A DNA stretch of 64,000 bases from DATJGR01 sp963735085 (GTDB lineage Bacteria; Pseudomonadota; Gammaproteobacteria; Pseudomonadales; Azotimanducaceae), in assembly GCA_963735085.1 (NCBI GenBank), contig CAVTJP010000005.1, forward strand, positions 2,108,001-2,172,000, in the 5' to 3' direction. Both the position numbers and the translations under genes were made by a program. A model generated the notes under the pieces. The model made no database searches and was not told where the DNA came from. It saw nothing but the letters and a program-made list of their open reading frames with translations. Below, one piece after another: positions 1 through 8,200 of the stretch (position 1 is its first letter; each line of letters begins with the position of its first letter).

Positions 1-84
1 ATTCAGCTGCCGATCGCTGGATTCACACAGACGATCTCCACGCGTGACCACGCGAAGCGCATCGGCGACTGTCCGGTGGACTAA
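1..84 (+). CDS. 3' end of an unrecognised CDS (partial)
   Basis: The first 27 codons of the window are open in frame 1 and end at TAA (82-84). The tail contains FTQTISTRDHAKRIGD. It is too short to assign to a family. It is called only because the frame is open from the window edge and precedes a non-coding gap before the next plus-strand gene. It could equally be chance. Confidence 0.3.
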   Translation: MQLPIAGFTQTISTRDHAKRIGDCPVD

Positions 85-365
85 GTATTGCCTGGATTGA
101 GACGCTGCGCGACGGCGGGGCGATGGTCGGGCTGTTTGCGCCATTGCTGTGCGAAATCATCCGGTGGATCGAGCGAGAAACCGGCGCAACGTTCGATAGG
201 CGCTGGCACCAGTCGCTTTCGATGAACTTGGCCTGGACGTTGCATGGTTAGCCTCCAGGCGGCAGGTACGAAGCAAATCTCCCCCCTCGCTGGCACGTGT
301 TGCGTGCTTGAACCCCAGCCATCGTGCCTGCCGCCGCCTTCACTTGGATCGCGACGGAGATCGAC
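85..365. other. Intergenic gap with one short open frame
   Basis: This 281-base stretch has no gene I can support. A plus-strand frame (ATG 123, stop 249-251) would encode 42 residues, including IRWIERETGATFDRRWH. It could be a gene fragment or chance; there is no recognisable motif or ribosome binding site. The region must hold the promoter of the acyltransferase starting at 366, but I could not pick out convincing -35/-10 boxes. Confidence 0.4.
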
Positions 366-1853
366 ATGCATAAGCTGGGCATTACCGACGCATCGTTCCT
401 GTACATGGAGAGCCCGTCGAATCCGATGAACATCGGTTCAGTGCAATTGCTCGAAGTCCCCTCGCGAGACGAATTCTTCATCGAGTTGAAGCGCTACCTG
501 AAAGATCGCGTCGCGTCAGTCCCGTTCATGTGCAAGCGCCTGAAGTCGACGCCTTTCACGCTCGACCAGCCGGTGTGGATTGACGATCCGACCTTCGATA
601 TCGACAACCACGTTACGCGCGTGGCACTCGGTGCGCCGGGCACCTGGGTGCAACTGGAAGCGCTGGTCGCGCGGCTCCATGAAACGCCGCTGCCGCGCAA
701 CCGACCGCTGTGGGCGTTCTACTACATCGAGGGCCTCGAATCGGGCCAGGTGGCGTGGTTCTGCAAATATCATCACGCGTGCATCGACGGTATGGCCGGG
801 CAGGCGATCATCGATGTGCTGTTCTCGCGCGATCCGGCGACAGATGCGCCGATCGCGCAACCAACGGCCGCCGAACCCGAGCCCAGCGCGCTGGACCTCG
901 TCTTCGATGCGGCGCGATCGTTGATCGATCAGAGCTTCGGCTGGACATCGCGGCTCGACGACCAGCGCAAAGCGGCCGTGGCGCTGTTCAATCGTGCCCT
1001 GCGCGGCCGCGCGGGTATCGGTGCGCTATACGGCGAAGCGCCGCGTGCGCCGTTCAACTGTGCGGTGAGTCCCTACCGCGCGTGGGCTGCCGCGTCGTTG
1101 CCATTGCCTGAGATGAAGGCGGTCGCGAAGTCGCGCGGTGCGACTCTGAATGACGCGGTGATGGCGGTGTGCGCGGCCGGGTTGCGTCGTTATCTGCTGC
1201 GCCACAATGCGCTGCCGGCAACGTCGCTGCGCTGCGGTGTGCCGGTGTCGCTGCGCGCGCCGGGCGATACCAGCATGCGTAACCAGGTGACGATGCTCGT
1301 CGCCTCGCTCGGCACCGACATTGCCGATCCGATCGAACGGCTGCTCGCGATCAAAGCGTCGATGCAGGTCGGCAAGGGCGTCGTTGCGGAAACGGGTGCG
1401 CTGCAGCCGGATGACTTACACGTGCCCGGTCTCGCGACGATGATGTCCGCCGCGTCGCTCTGGGCCGAACGGCTGCGCGTCGCCGACTTCATGGCGCCGA
1501 TGGTCAATGTCGTGATTTCGAACGTGCGTGGCCCGGCGAGGACGATGTACCTGCATGGCGCGAAGATGTGCAGCCACTTCCCGGTATCGATTCCGGCGCA
1601 TTCGGTTGCACTGAATCTGACGGTGCAGACCTATGTGGATCGCGTTGATCTGGGAGTGACTGCGTGCCTCGAAGCGGTTCCGGACATTGGCGCATTGCGC
1701 GACGACATCGTTGCGGGTTGGCTGGAATTGAAAGCCGCCGCGATGCCGTGCGCGACGGTAGAGCCAGAGCCGACGATCGAGGCGCGAGGCGCCCGAACGC
1801 CTGCAAGTCAATCGACTTCCGGCGCGATCGCGACTACTCTGCACGCGGCCTGA
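366..1853 (+). CDS. Wax ester synthase / diacylglycerol acyltransferase (WS/DGAT)
   Basis: A 495-residue acyl-CoA:alcohol/diacylglycerol O-acyltransferase, the bifunctional family that makes storage wax esters and triacylglycerols at the inner membrane. The catalytic HHxxxDG motif is present as HHACIDG at residues 136-142. The N-terminus (ITDASFLYMES) is typical of the family, as are the C-terminal VVISNVRGP and the length (usually 450-500). An ATG lies 42 bases upstream in frame, but the ATG at 366 has GGAGA at 356-360 with five-base spacing and matches the family N-terminus, so I chose it. The gene ends with TGA directly abutting the stop codon of the convergent HAD gene. The real substrate balance (wax ester or TAG) cannot be read from sequence. 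Confidence 0.92.
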   Translation: MHKLGITDASFLYMESPSNPMNIGSVQLLEVPSRDEFFIELKRYLKDRVASVPFMCKRLKSTPFTLDQPVWIDDPTFDIDNHVTRVALGAPGTWVQLEALVARLHETPLPRNRPLWAFYYIEGLESGQVAWFCKYHHACIDGMAGQAIIDVLFSRDPATDAPIAQPTAAEPEPSALDLVFDAARSLIDQSFGWTSRLDDQRKAAVALFNRALRGRAGIGALYGEAPRAPFNCAVSPYRAWAAASLPLPEMKAVAKSRGATLNDAVMAVCAAGLRRYLLRHNALPATSLRCGVPVSLRAPGDTSMRNQVTMLVASLGTDIADPIERLLAIKASMQVGKGVVAETGALQPDDLHVPGLATMMSAASLWAERLRVADFMAPMVNVVISNVRGPARTMYLHGAKMCSHFPVSIPAHSVALNLTVQTYVDRVDLGVTACLEAVPDIGALRDDIVAGWLELKAAAMPCATVEPEPTIEARGARTPASQSTSGAIATTLHAA

Positions 1854-2552
1854 TCAGCACAGCGCGGCGACCAGTTCACTCAGCGAACCCAGAGACCATT
1901 TCGGCTTCGCCTCGGTAGATGGTGTCGCGCCGCTGCCATCACCGCCGTGCCGGTCGATCCACACGGTGTCGAACCCCAGCGCGTTGGCCGGCGCGATGTC
2001 GTGATACAGACTTTGCGCAACATGCAGGATTCGCTCCTTCGGCACACCGATGCGCTCGATGGCTGCCTGGAACGGACGTGAATCCGGCTTATACGCACCC
2101 ACCTGTGCCGCGGTGACGACGTGATCGAAGCGTGTGTCGAGGCGTGCGTTCGTCAGTTCGAACAGGTCGTCGTCGATGTTCGATACGATCGCGCGTTGAA
2201 ATTTCGGCGCCAGCGCCTGCAGTGCGGCGAGCGTGTCGGGAAATGGCATCCAGTCGCGAATGCTGTCGGGAAAGCCCGTGATCGCCTCGGCGCCGGGGGC
2301 AAAGCCCAGGCGTTCACCCAGTGCCGTGACGACCCCTTCGAGAATCTGGCGATAGGCGCGATAGGCACCGGCTTGGAGTTTCGCCTCGGTGCGGCCGTAG
2401 AAATCCAGCAGAAAGCTGTCTACCGCGTGAGCATCGTGCGCCTCGAGAAGCGGTTTGAAGTATCCGAGGATCCCTGATTCCCAATCGACTAGCGTTCCAT
2501 AGCAGTCGAAGGTAATGGCGTCGTAGCGGCTGCCGTCGATCCTGATGGTCAT
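1854..2552 (-). CDS. Haloacid dehalogenase type II (HAD superfamily hydrolase)
   Basis: A 232-residue soluble HAD hydrolase resembling L-2-haloacid dehalogenases. Motif I is FDCYGTLVDW with the nucleophile Asp16. A Ser in SNIDDD supplies motif II, Lys in GAYKPDSRPF motif III, and the region around AQSLYHDIAPANALGF the acidic motif IV. The length is normal for the type II family. It lies 19 bases downstream of the CULT-domain gene on the same strand, so the two are probably cotranscribed with this gene second. The physiological substrate is unknown; many such proteins act on phosphorylated metabolites rather than haloacids. Confidence 0.85.
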   Translation of the reverse strand: MTIRIDGSRYDAITFDCYGTLVDWESGILGYFKPLLEAHDAHAVDSFLLDFYGRTEAKLQAGAYRAYRQILEGVVTALGERLGFAPGAEAITGFPDSIRDWMPFPDTLAALQALAPKFQRAIVSNIDDDLFELTNARLDTRFDHVVTAAQVGAYKPDSRPFQAAIERIGVPKERILHVAQSLYHDIAPANALGFDTVWIDRHGGDGSGATPSTEAKPKWSLGSLSELVAALC

Positions 2553-2571
2553 AGTTCGAATTGCTTCCGTA

Positions 2572-2964
2572 TCAGTCGGTTTGAATGCGGTCGGTGATCA
2601 AGCCGAAGAACGCGTGATCGTTCGCATCTGCGAAAAACCAGCCAAGATGGATTGCGCACTCTTCGCACTGGGCCAGTCGCCAGCGGTGATTGGGAAACCA
2701 GGTATCGGCCGCGTTGGGCGGACCGTTGACCGTGCAGCCCAAGGCCTCTTTATAGCAGCCGAGATGGAATCGGTAACCATGCGGATTGGTGAAGTGATGA
2801 TCGTGACTGCCACGCACCTCGATACGGTGGTCGATGTGGCTGATGACGTGTGAGCAGGTGGCGCAGTAGACGTAGCCCTTCATTGCCCGTGTTTGCTCGT
2901 CGAGCAGCGCGGCCAGTGCCGGGTCGAGCGTGACTTGACCGGGTTTGTCGACGACGTCGATCAT
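2572..2964 (-). CDS. Cereblon-like CULT-domain protein
   Basis: A 130-residue stand-alone CULT domain (cereblon domain of unknown activity, binding Ultra-violet-like and Thalidomide; the domain that binds thalidomide in eukaryotic cereblon). Two zinc-knuckle pairs are visible, Cys34/Cys37 (CATC) and Cys100/Cys103 (CEEC). The aromatic cage is intact: Trp89 (DTWFP), Trp95 (HRWRLAQC) and Trp109 (HLGWFF), in the same order and spacing as the three cage tryptophans of human cereblon and of the Magnetospirillum single-domain homologue as I remember them. There is no signal peptide, so it should be cytosolic. It is the first gene of a two-gene unit with a HAD hydrolase, and its start is only 28 bases from the divergent Tag gene. 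The native role of bacterial CULT proteins is not established; binding of a cyclic imide or modified-peptide end is the family-based expectation. Confidence 0.88.
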   Translation of the reverse strand: MIDVVDKPGQVTLDPALAALLDEQTRAMKGYVYCATCSHVISHIDHRIEVRGSHDHHFTNPHGYRFHLGCYKEALGCTVNGPPNAADTWFPNHRWRLAQCEECAIHLGWFFADANDHAFFGLITDRIQTD

Positions 2965-2992
2965 CGTGCCCTGGGTCCCTGAGGACGTGTGA

Positions 2993-3661
2993 TTGCAGCC
3001 ATATTCGGTAATCTATCAGCAGGCCGCGGCGCGCAAAGGCGGCGCCGACGCGCTCGAAGCGTTATTACCAGAACCTAAATCGGCAGCGCAACTGAAGCGC
3101 ATAACCGATGATCGGTATCTCGCCGAAATGACGAAATGCGTGTTCAGATCTGGATTCGTCTGGCAGATCATCGAGTACAAATGGCCTGGTTTCGAGGCGG
3201 CATTCGATCACTTTGACAGCGTTACGTGCGCGATGTTATCGGACGAGGACCTCGAGCGGCTTACGTTGGACGAACGCATCGTTCGGCATGCGAAGAAAAT
3301 TGCGTCGGTGCGCGGCAATGCGCAATTCGTCCGCGACGTGAGCGCGTCGCACGGCGGCTTTGGCCGGTATCTCGCGGCATGGCCGGACGACGATGTCGTC
3401 GGACTATGGAGCGACCTGAAGCGCCGCGGCCAGCGTCTCGGCGGCAACACCGGCCCGTTCTTCCTGCGATTCATGGGCCGTGACACGTTCATGTTGACGG
3501 CCGACGTCGTGACCGCGCTGGTGCGACAGAAGGTCATAGACAAACCACCGACCAGCAAAAAGTCGCTTGTCGCGGTGCAGGCAGCGTTCAACGCCTGGCG
3601 GGCTGACGGCGGGCGTTCGCTGGCGGCGATTTCACGCATGCTGTCGTATACAGTGGGCTGA
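2993..3661 (+). CDS. DNA-3-methyladenine glycosylase I family protein
   Basis: A 222-residue protein of the Tag (adenine glycosylase) family, which excises 3-methyladenine from alkylated DNA in base excision repair. Family signatures include IYQQAAARKGG, EMTKCVFRSGFVWQIIEYKWPGF and the C-terminal GGRSLAAISRMLSYTVG. In the more distant Tag-like branch some zinc-binding residues of E. coli Tag are absent, and I cannot locate a full zinc snap here, so activity is inferred. The start is TTG at 2993; an in-frame stop lies immediately upstream (2990-2992) and GAGG at 2981-2984 gives a well-placed ribosome site. The gene is divergent from the CULT gene and runs directly into a methionine aminopeptidase fragment. 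Confidence 0.8.
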   Translation: MQPYSVIYQQAAARKGGADALEALLPEPKSAAQLKRITDDRYLAEMTKCVFRSGFVWQIIEYKWPGFEAAFDHFDSVTCAMLSDEDLERLTLDERIVRHAKKIASVRGNAQFVRDVSASHGGFGRYLAAWPDDDVVGLWSDLKRRGQRLGGNTGPFFLRFMGRDTFMLTADVVTALVRQKVIDKPPTSKKSLVAVQAAFNAWRADGGRSLAAISRMLSYTVG

Positions 3662-3810
3662 CGATTGAACCGTTCTTCACAACGGACGAAGACGATGTCG
3701 TGGAGATGGCCGACGGTTGGACGTTGACATGCGGGGCCGGCGAAATCGTCGCGCAGTTCGAACAGACACTCATCGTCACCGACGGCGCGCCGATCATCGT
3801 GACGGCATAA
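3655..3810 (+). pseudogene. C-terminal fragment of a type I methionine aminopeptidase
   Basis: In a different frame from the preceding glycosylase, bases 3655-3810 read as about 51 residues beginning GLTIEPFFTT, then MADGWTLTCGAGEIVAQFE and QTLIVTDGAPIIVTA, ending at TAA (3808-3810). This matches the last quarter of M24-family methionine aminopeptidases (GM-x-TIEP, DGW-T-x-x-G-x-x-x-AQFE-T-x-x-VT-x-G-x-x-x-LT), including the metal-ligand glutamates of that region. No start codon or upstream part of the enzyme is present, so it is a remnant. It overlaps the last codons of the glycosylase. The good residue conservation suggests a fairly recent truncation. Confidence 0.65.
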
Positions 3811-3827
3811 TCGATTCTACCCCTGAC

Positions 3828-5039
3828 CTAAATGAGTTCCTTCAGCGCGACTGTCGGGTCGGCCAGCTTCGCCGGATCGGGCTTCGAGCGCTTGTTCACC
3901 ATCTGTCTGCAGGCCATGAATTCGCGCGGGCTGTTGACGGCGTCGACGGCAACGATCACGCCGTCTTTCAGATAGAACGTGGCGAACTGATTGGTCGCCG
4001 GATCGCCGCGTGTGACGGCGAGGTCGCCGTCGGATGAGAATCCGACCATCTGCAGCTTGAGTTCGTATTGGTCGGACCAGAACCACGGGATCGATGCGTA
4101 GGTTGCGTCGCCGCCGTTCATGTTGATTGCGGCCACGCGCGCCTGTTCCATCGCGTTGGGCACGCTCTCCAGGCGCATGCGGCGACCGAGCAACGCGTTC
4201 GGATGATTCGTACAGTCGCCCGCCGCGTAGATATCCGAGTTGGACGTGCGACAGTGATCGTCGACGAGGATGCCATTGTCGCAGGCGATGCCGGCCTCAG
4301 CAGCTACCTCGGTGTTCGGCACGATGCCGATACCGATGATCACAATGTCGGCTGGGATACGTTCGCCCGAGTCGGTGACGACAGTGTCGAGATGGTCTGT
4401 GCCTTCGAAACCCGACACTTTCGTGCTGGTGCGAATGACGACCCCGCGGCCGGTGTGCAGATCGTGATAAAACGCGCTCATTGCCGGCGTGGTCACCCGC
4501 TTGAGAATGCGATCTTCCATTTCGATCACCGTGACGTTGAGCCCCGTGGTCAACGCAACCGCAGCAACTTCGAGGCCCACGTAACCACCACCGGCGATCA
4601 CCATGCGCTTGCCGGGTGCGAATGCGGCCCGAATCGCATCGACATCTGCGAGCGAACGCAGGTAGTAGATGCCGGGCAGATCGTGACCGGGAATCTCGAG
4701 CCGGCGCGCGCGCCCGCCGGTCGCGAGCAGCAGCTTGTCGTAGCTCAGCGTCTTGCCGTTCGACAGCGAAACCGTATGTGAGACCGGATCGATGTGTTCT
4801 GCGCGCACGTCCAGATGCAGCGCGATGTTGCGTTCGTTGTAGAACGACGCGGCCCGCAGGTGCACTTTGTCGAGGCCGTGCTCGCCGGAGAGATATTGCT
4901 TCGATAGCGGCGGCCGCTGATATGGCAGATGCGGCTCATCGCCGACCACGTCGATCTCGCCATCGAAACCGTCCTGGCGCAGACTCGCCACCGCTTGGCC
5001 GGCCGCGTGGCCGCCACCGATCACGACAATTCTGGACAT
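3828..5039 (-). CDS. FAD-dependent NAD(P)H:ferredoxin/rubredoxin reductase family protein
   Basis: A 403-residue flavoprotein of the putidaredoxin/rhodocoxin reductase type, which passes electrons from NAD(P)H to a small iron-sulfur protein that feeds a P450 or dioxygenase. The N-terminal FAD-binding motif is VIGGGHAAGQ, followed by PYQRPPLSKQYLSG. A second Rossmann motif, VIAGGGYVGLEVAA, binds the nicotinamide nucleotide. YAAGDCTNHPN is the C-terminal FAD contact. The length is normal. No ferredoxin, P450 or oxygenase is adjacent, so its partner is encoded elsewhere. It is monocistronic as far as the window shows, with a repeat element (5145-5209) upstream. Confidence 0.88.
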   Translation of the reverse strand: MSRIVVIGGGHAAGQAVASLRQDGFDGEIDVVGDEPHLPYQRPPLSKQYLSGEHGLDKVHLRAASFYNERNIALHLDVRAEHIDPVSHTVSLSNGKTLSYDKLLLATGGRARRLEIPGHDLPGIYYLRSLADVDAIRAAFAPGKRMVIAGGGYVGLEVAAVALTTGLNVTVIEMEDRILKRVTTPAMSAFYHDLHTGRGVVIRTSTKVSGFEGTDHLDTVVTDSGERIPADIVIIGIGIVPNTEVAAEAGIACDNGILVDDHCRTSNSDIYAAGDCTNHPNALLGRRMRLESVPNAMEQARVAAINMNGGDATYASIPWFWSDQYELKLQMVGFSSDGDLAVTRGDPATNQFATFYLKDGVIVAVDAVNSPREFMACRQMVNKRSKPDPAKLADPTVALKELI

Positions 5040-5144
5040 GGGATCCCCCGTTTCAGTAGCAGAACCATTCTAGTTTAGTGCGCTGCAAATTTTCCGGTGC
5101 TTTCAGCGTTCGCCGAGGCGCTGGCTGTCAGTCGATCGAAGACC

Positions 5145-5209
5145 AGGGTCAGAGTGCTTCACCAGAACATGTAGCCGTGGCTCCACGTCCAATGAAGCAC
5201 TCTGACCCT
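5145..5209. repeat. 65-bp palindromic repeat core, copy A (solo)
   Basis: Begins AGGGTCAGAGTGCTTC and ends GAAGCACTCTGACCCT, giving a perfect 16-base terminal inverted repeat around a 33-base centre containing GCTCCACGTC. It is exactly 65 bp, like the copies at 10754, 16950, 22219 and 52709. It lies between two co-directional minus-strand genes and lacks the flanking hairpin modules seen around three other copies. The palindrome class resembles REP sequences mobilised by RAYT transposases. Confidence 0.85.
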
Positions 5210-5229
5210 TTTCAACTCCACACCATGCT

Positions 5230-8200
5230 TCAGCTAACCGCGCTGGGTTCCGGCTTTGCGCGGGTCGATTTCCAGGCGGCGCCCGCGATGAATGCGCTCC
5301 ATCCCCAGCGCACCCAGCGCATGATCGCGAAGGCGAGCCACAGTGACCAGGCCAGCATCACGACGCGGTATACCCACATCGGTGCCGACACCACGTACGC
5401 GCTCGGCAGGTTCGCCTGCGTTTGATCCTGAAACCAGTGATAGCTGTACGCCGACGATCCGTTGCCGACGACGTGCATTTCCGGCGTGCCGAGCAACCCC
5501 ATCGGCACGCTCGCAGCCAGCGCAATCAGTGTGACGACACTGCCCAGCGCAAGCAGGAACTGGGTTAGTTGAAATGTCCTGACGGGCACCTGCTCCAGCC
5601 GATCTGCGTGGCGGCGGCGCAGCAGCAGCAACAACAGCCACGCGGCGACGAGGATCGTGCTGGGCAGATTGCACAGGCTCATGCCGAATCCGAGCAGCAC
5701 ACCGTCGAGCGTTGTCAGCGGCAGCCCCGGGACGCGCGACAGCAGCCAGGCGATGCCGATTACAACCACCACCACGCCCCAATACAGAATCGCCGGGCCC
5801 AGCAGCGGGCCACCGACGAACAGCGGCCAGCGATTCGACGGCAGGCTGAGGTTGAGGCGCACGTTGTAGGCACGGCCGGCCAATACAACAGCGCTGGTAC
5901 GCAGCATCGCACCGATTGCAAGCGGCGCTTCCCAGGCGACCTCGGCGGTCTCGGAACCTGGCATTACCGGCAGCGGCAGCGATTCCCCGGCTGTAGGAAT
6001 CGGTTGCGGTGCGCCGTTGATCGCAATGCTCAGAATTTTCGCGTTACTGGGGATGCGCACCGCGTAGTTGCCGCCCTGGCTGCTGAGCAGACGCAGTGTG
6101 AGCGTGCTGCGTCGCGCGCGGGCACCCGGTTGTTCGCTCAGGCTGATCGACTCCACCGTGGTCGTTTCGCCGCGCACGGGCACGGGTTTGGTCAGCGTGA
6201 TCTTCAGTGCTTCACCGCTGAGCGGCGCAAAGCGCGGCCCGGCGGCCTCGCCGGCGGCAAGCTTCATCGGTGTCAGCGTGGCTGGAATGCCGGCGTAGTC
6301 CACGTGCCAGAAGTTCGATGGCACCAGAGTCCACTGCTCGCTCCATTGCGAGACAGCAGGTGCCGTCAACTGCAATGTAGCGGTGCTCGCCAGCGCGCTG
6401 AGCCAGTCGATCTGCTGTTGTCCTGGTGCCAGCACCCCGATGATCTTGCCGTCTTCCGCCCGAACGCGACCGTCGAGCAGTGACTCGCCGGTTACTAACG
6501 GTATTGCGAAGGGGATGCCGCCGCTGCGCGGTGCGAGGCGCGTCAACGTCGTATGAATGCGCCATTCGAGACCGAAGTCGAATGTGCGGCTGAGCTTGAA
6601 ATACGGCGCGATCGGCGCCGGTACGAGACTCGCCTTCGCTTCGCTCGTCGTGGATGCGGCGTTGCGCTCGAACTGCACGGCGCCGCCACGCAGGCGGCCG
6701 TCCTCCACGCCGTACGCGTGCCAGCCTTTCAGATCGAGCGAGATGCGTCCGGGCGGGGCCGGGAAGGGCAGTTCGAATCGATCGATGTCGGTCACCGGAC
6801 CGGACAGTTCGATTGTGTGCATGCCGGCCGTCACGGCGACCGTCATCTGACCCGCGTCGTCGCGCGTAACGACCGCCGCGTGGTCACCGTCGTGCGCTTC
6901 GAGCGGCCACCACTGTGCTACCGACGGCAACGGCAGTGCCACGTTGACGGCTGCGTTGACGTTGAGGCGCATCGACAGACGGTCGCCGGCCAGCGTCACG
7001 CTTGCGTGCTCGACGGCGGCGCAGCCCGGCAGACACTCGGGTGGCCGCGTCAGGCGCTGCTCCAGTTCGTTGAGCATCTGTTGGCTCGGGATGTCGGCGT
7101 GCACCGAGGTTGGTGCGCCGAAGCCCGCGACGAACAGCAAGACCGTCGCCGCAGGGACCGCGATGCGCTTCAGCCATGCCGGCAGCGGCGTTGACGGCGG
7201 CAATGTCGCGCCACCGACGATGGCGGCAAGCAGGAGTAACAACACGGGTCCAACCACATGCAGGCTGCGCGTCAGCCACGGCGGTGACAACACCAGCGCG
7301 ACCGGCTGCGCCGCGGTGACCGGCCCATCCCAGATCAGCGTTTCGTTGCGCCATTGCCAGGTGGGCACACCCGGGCCCGTCTGCACCTGCGTGTTGGCTT
7401 CGAGCTGCCGCAGCGGTGCGCTGGCCGGTGCGACTGCCGGCGCATTCTGCTTTTTCAACGCGGAACTGGCCATCGCGCGGACCACGTTCGCATCGCTCGA
7501 GCCCGCCTCGCGTTTCTCGGCCGGCGCCGTCGTGAACGTTTCCGCCACAGACGTCGGTAATGCGGCGGATCGGTTTTCGAGCTGCGGATAGATTGCCATT
7601 CTGAAGTTGTCGATCGCGAACGACAGAATGCCGAGTACGGTCGCGGCCAGTACAACGAAATAACTGAGGCGCGCGAGCTGGCCTAGGCGCGCGCGTGCCA
7701 CGCGCAGCACCGCGAGCAACAGCAGCAGAACTATCCAGGCGAACGTCGGCGCGCCGGGTTCCTGATAGACCAGCACCAGGGTCAGCGCGAACAGCGCGGC
7801 GGCGGTGCGGCTCAACAGGCGCAAGGCCAGCACCACGCTGATGACGACCAGGAAAATATCCCAGAGCGTCCACCGCGCCAGCCACGCGGTGGGCGCCCGA
7901 TCGACGCCGTGCGTCCACAGCAATCGCCAGCCGGGTGGCAGGTGCAGCGCGCCGGACAGGCGCGAGACATCGGTATCCCAGCCGACCGCCGTATCGAGCC
8001 CCGCTCGCGGCAATTCGCTGGTCGCAACGATGCGATGCTTGCCGCTGGGCAGTTCGATCCCGGGTTTGGCATCGCCGAGCCGGGTAATCAACTGAGGTGT
8101 GCCGTCGACGGTCATGCGGCCGGGAACGAACCGCGCGGCGAGCCGCGTCGGTCGCGCGATCGAACCATCTAGCGTATCGCGCACCGTTATGCCGGTGCCG

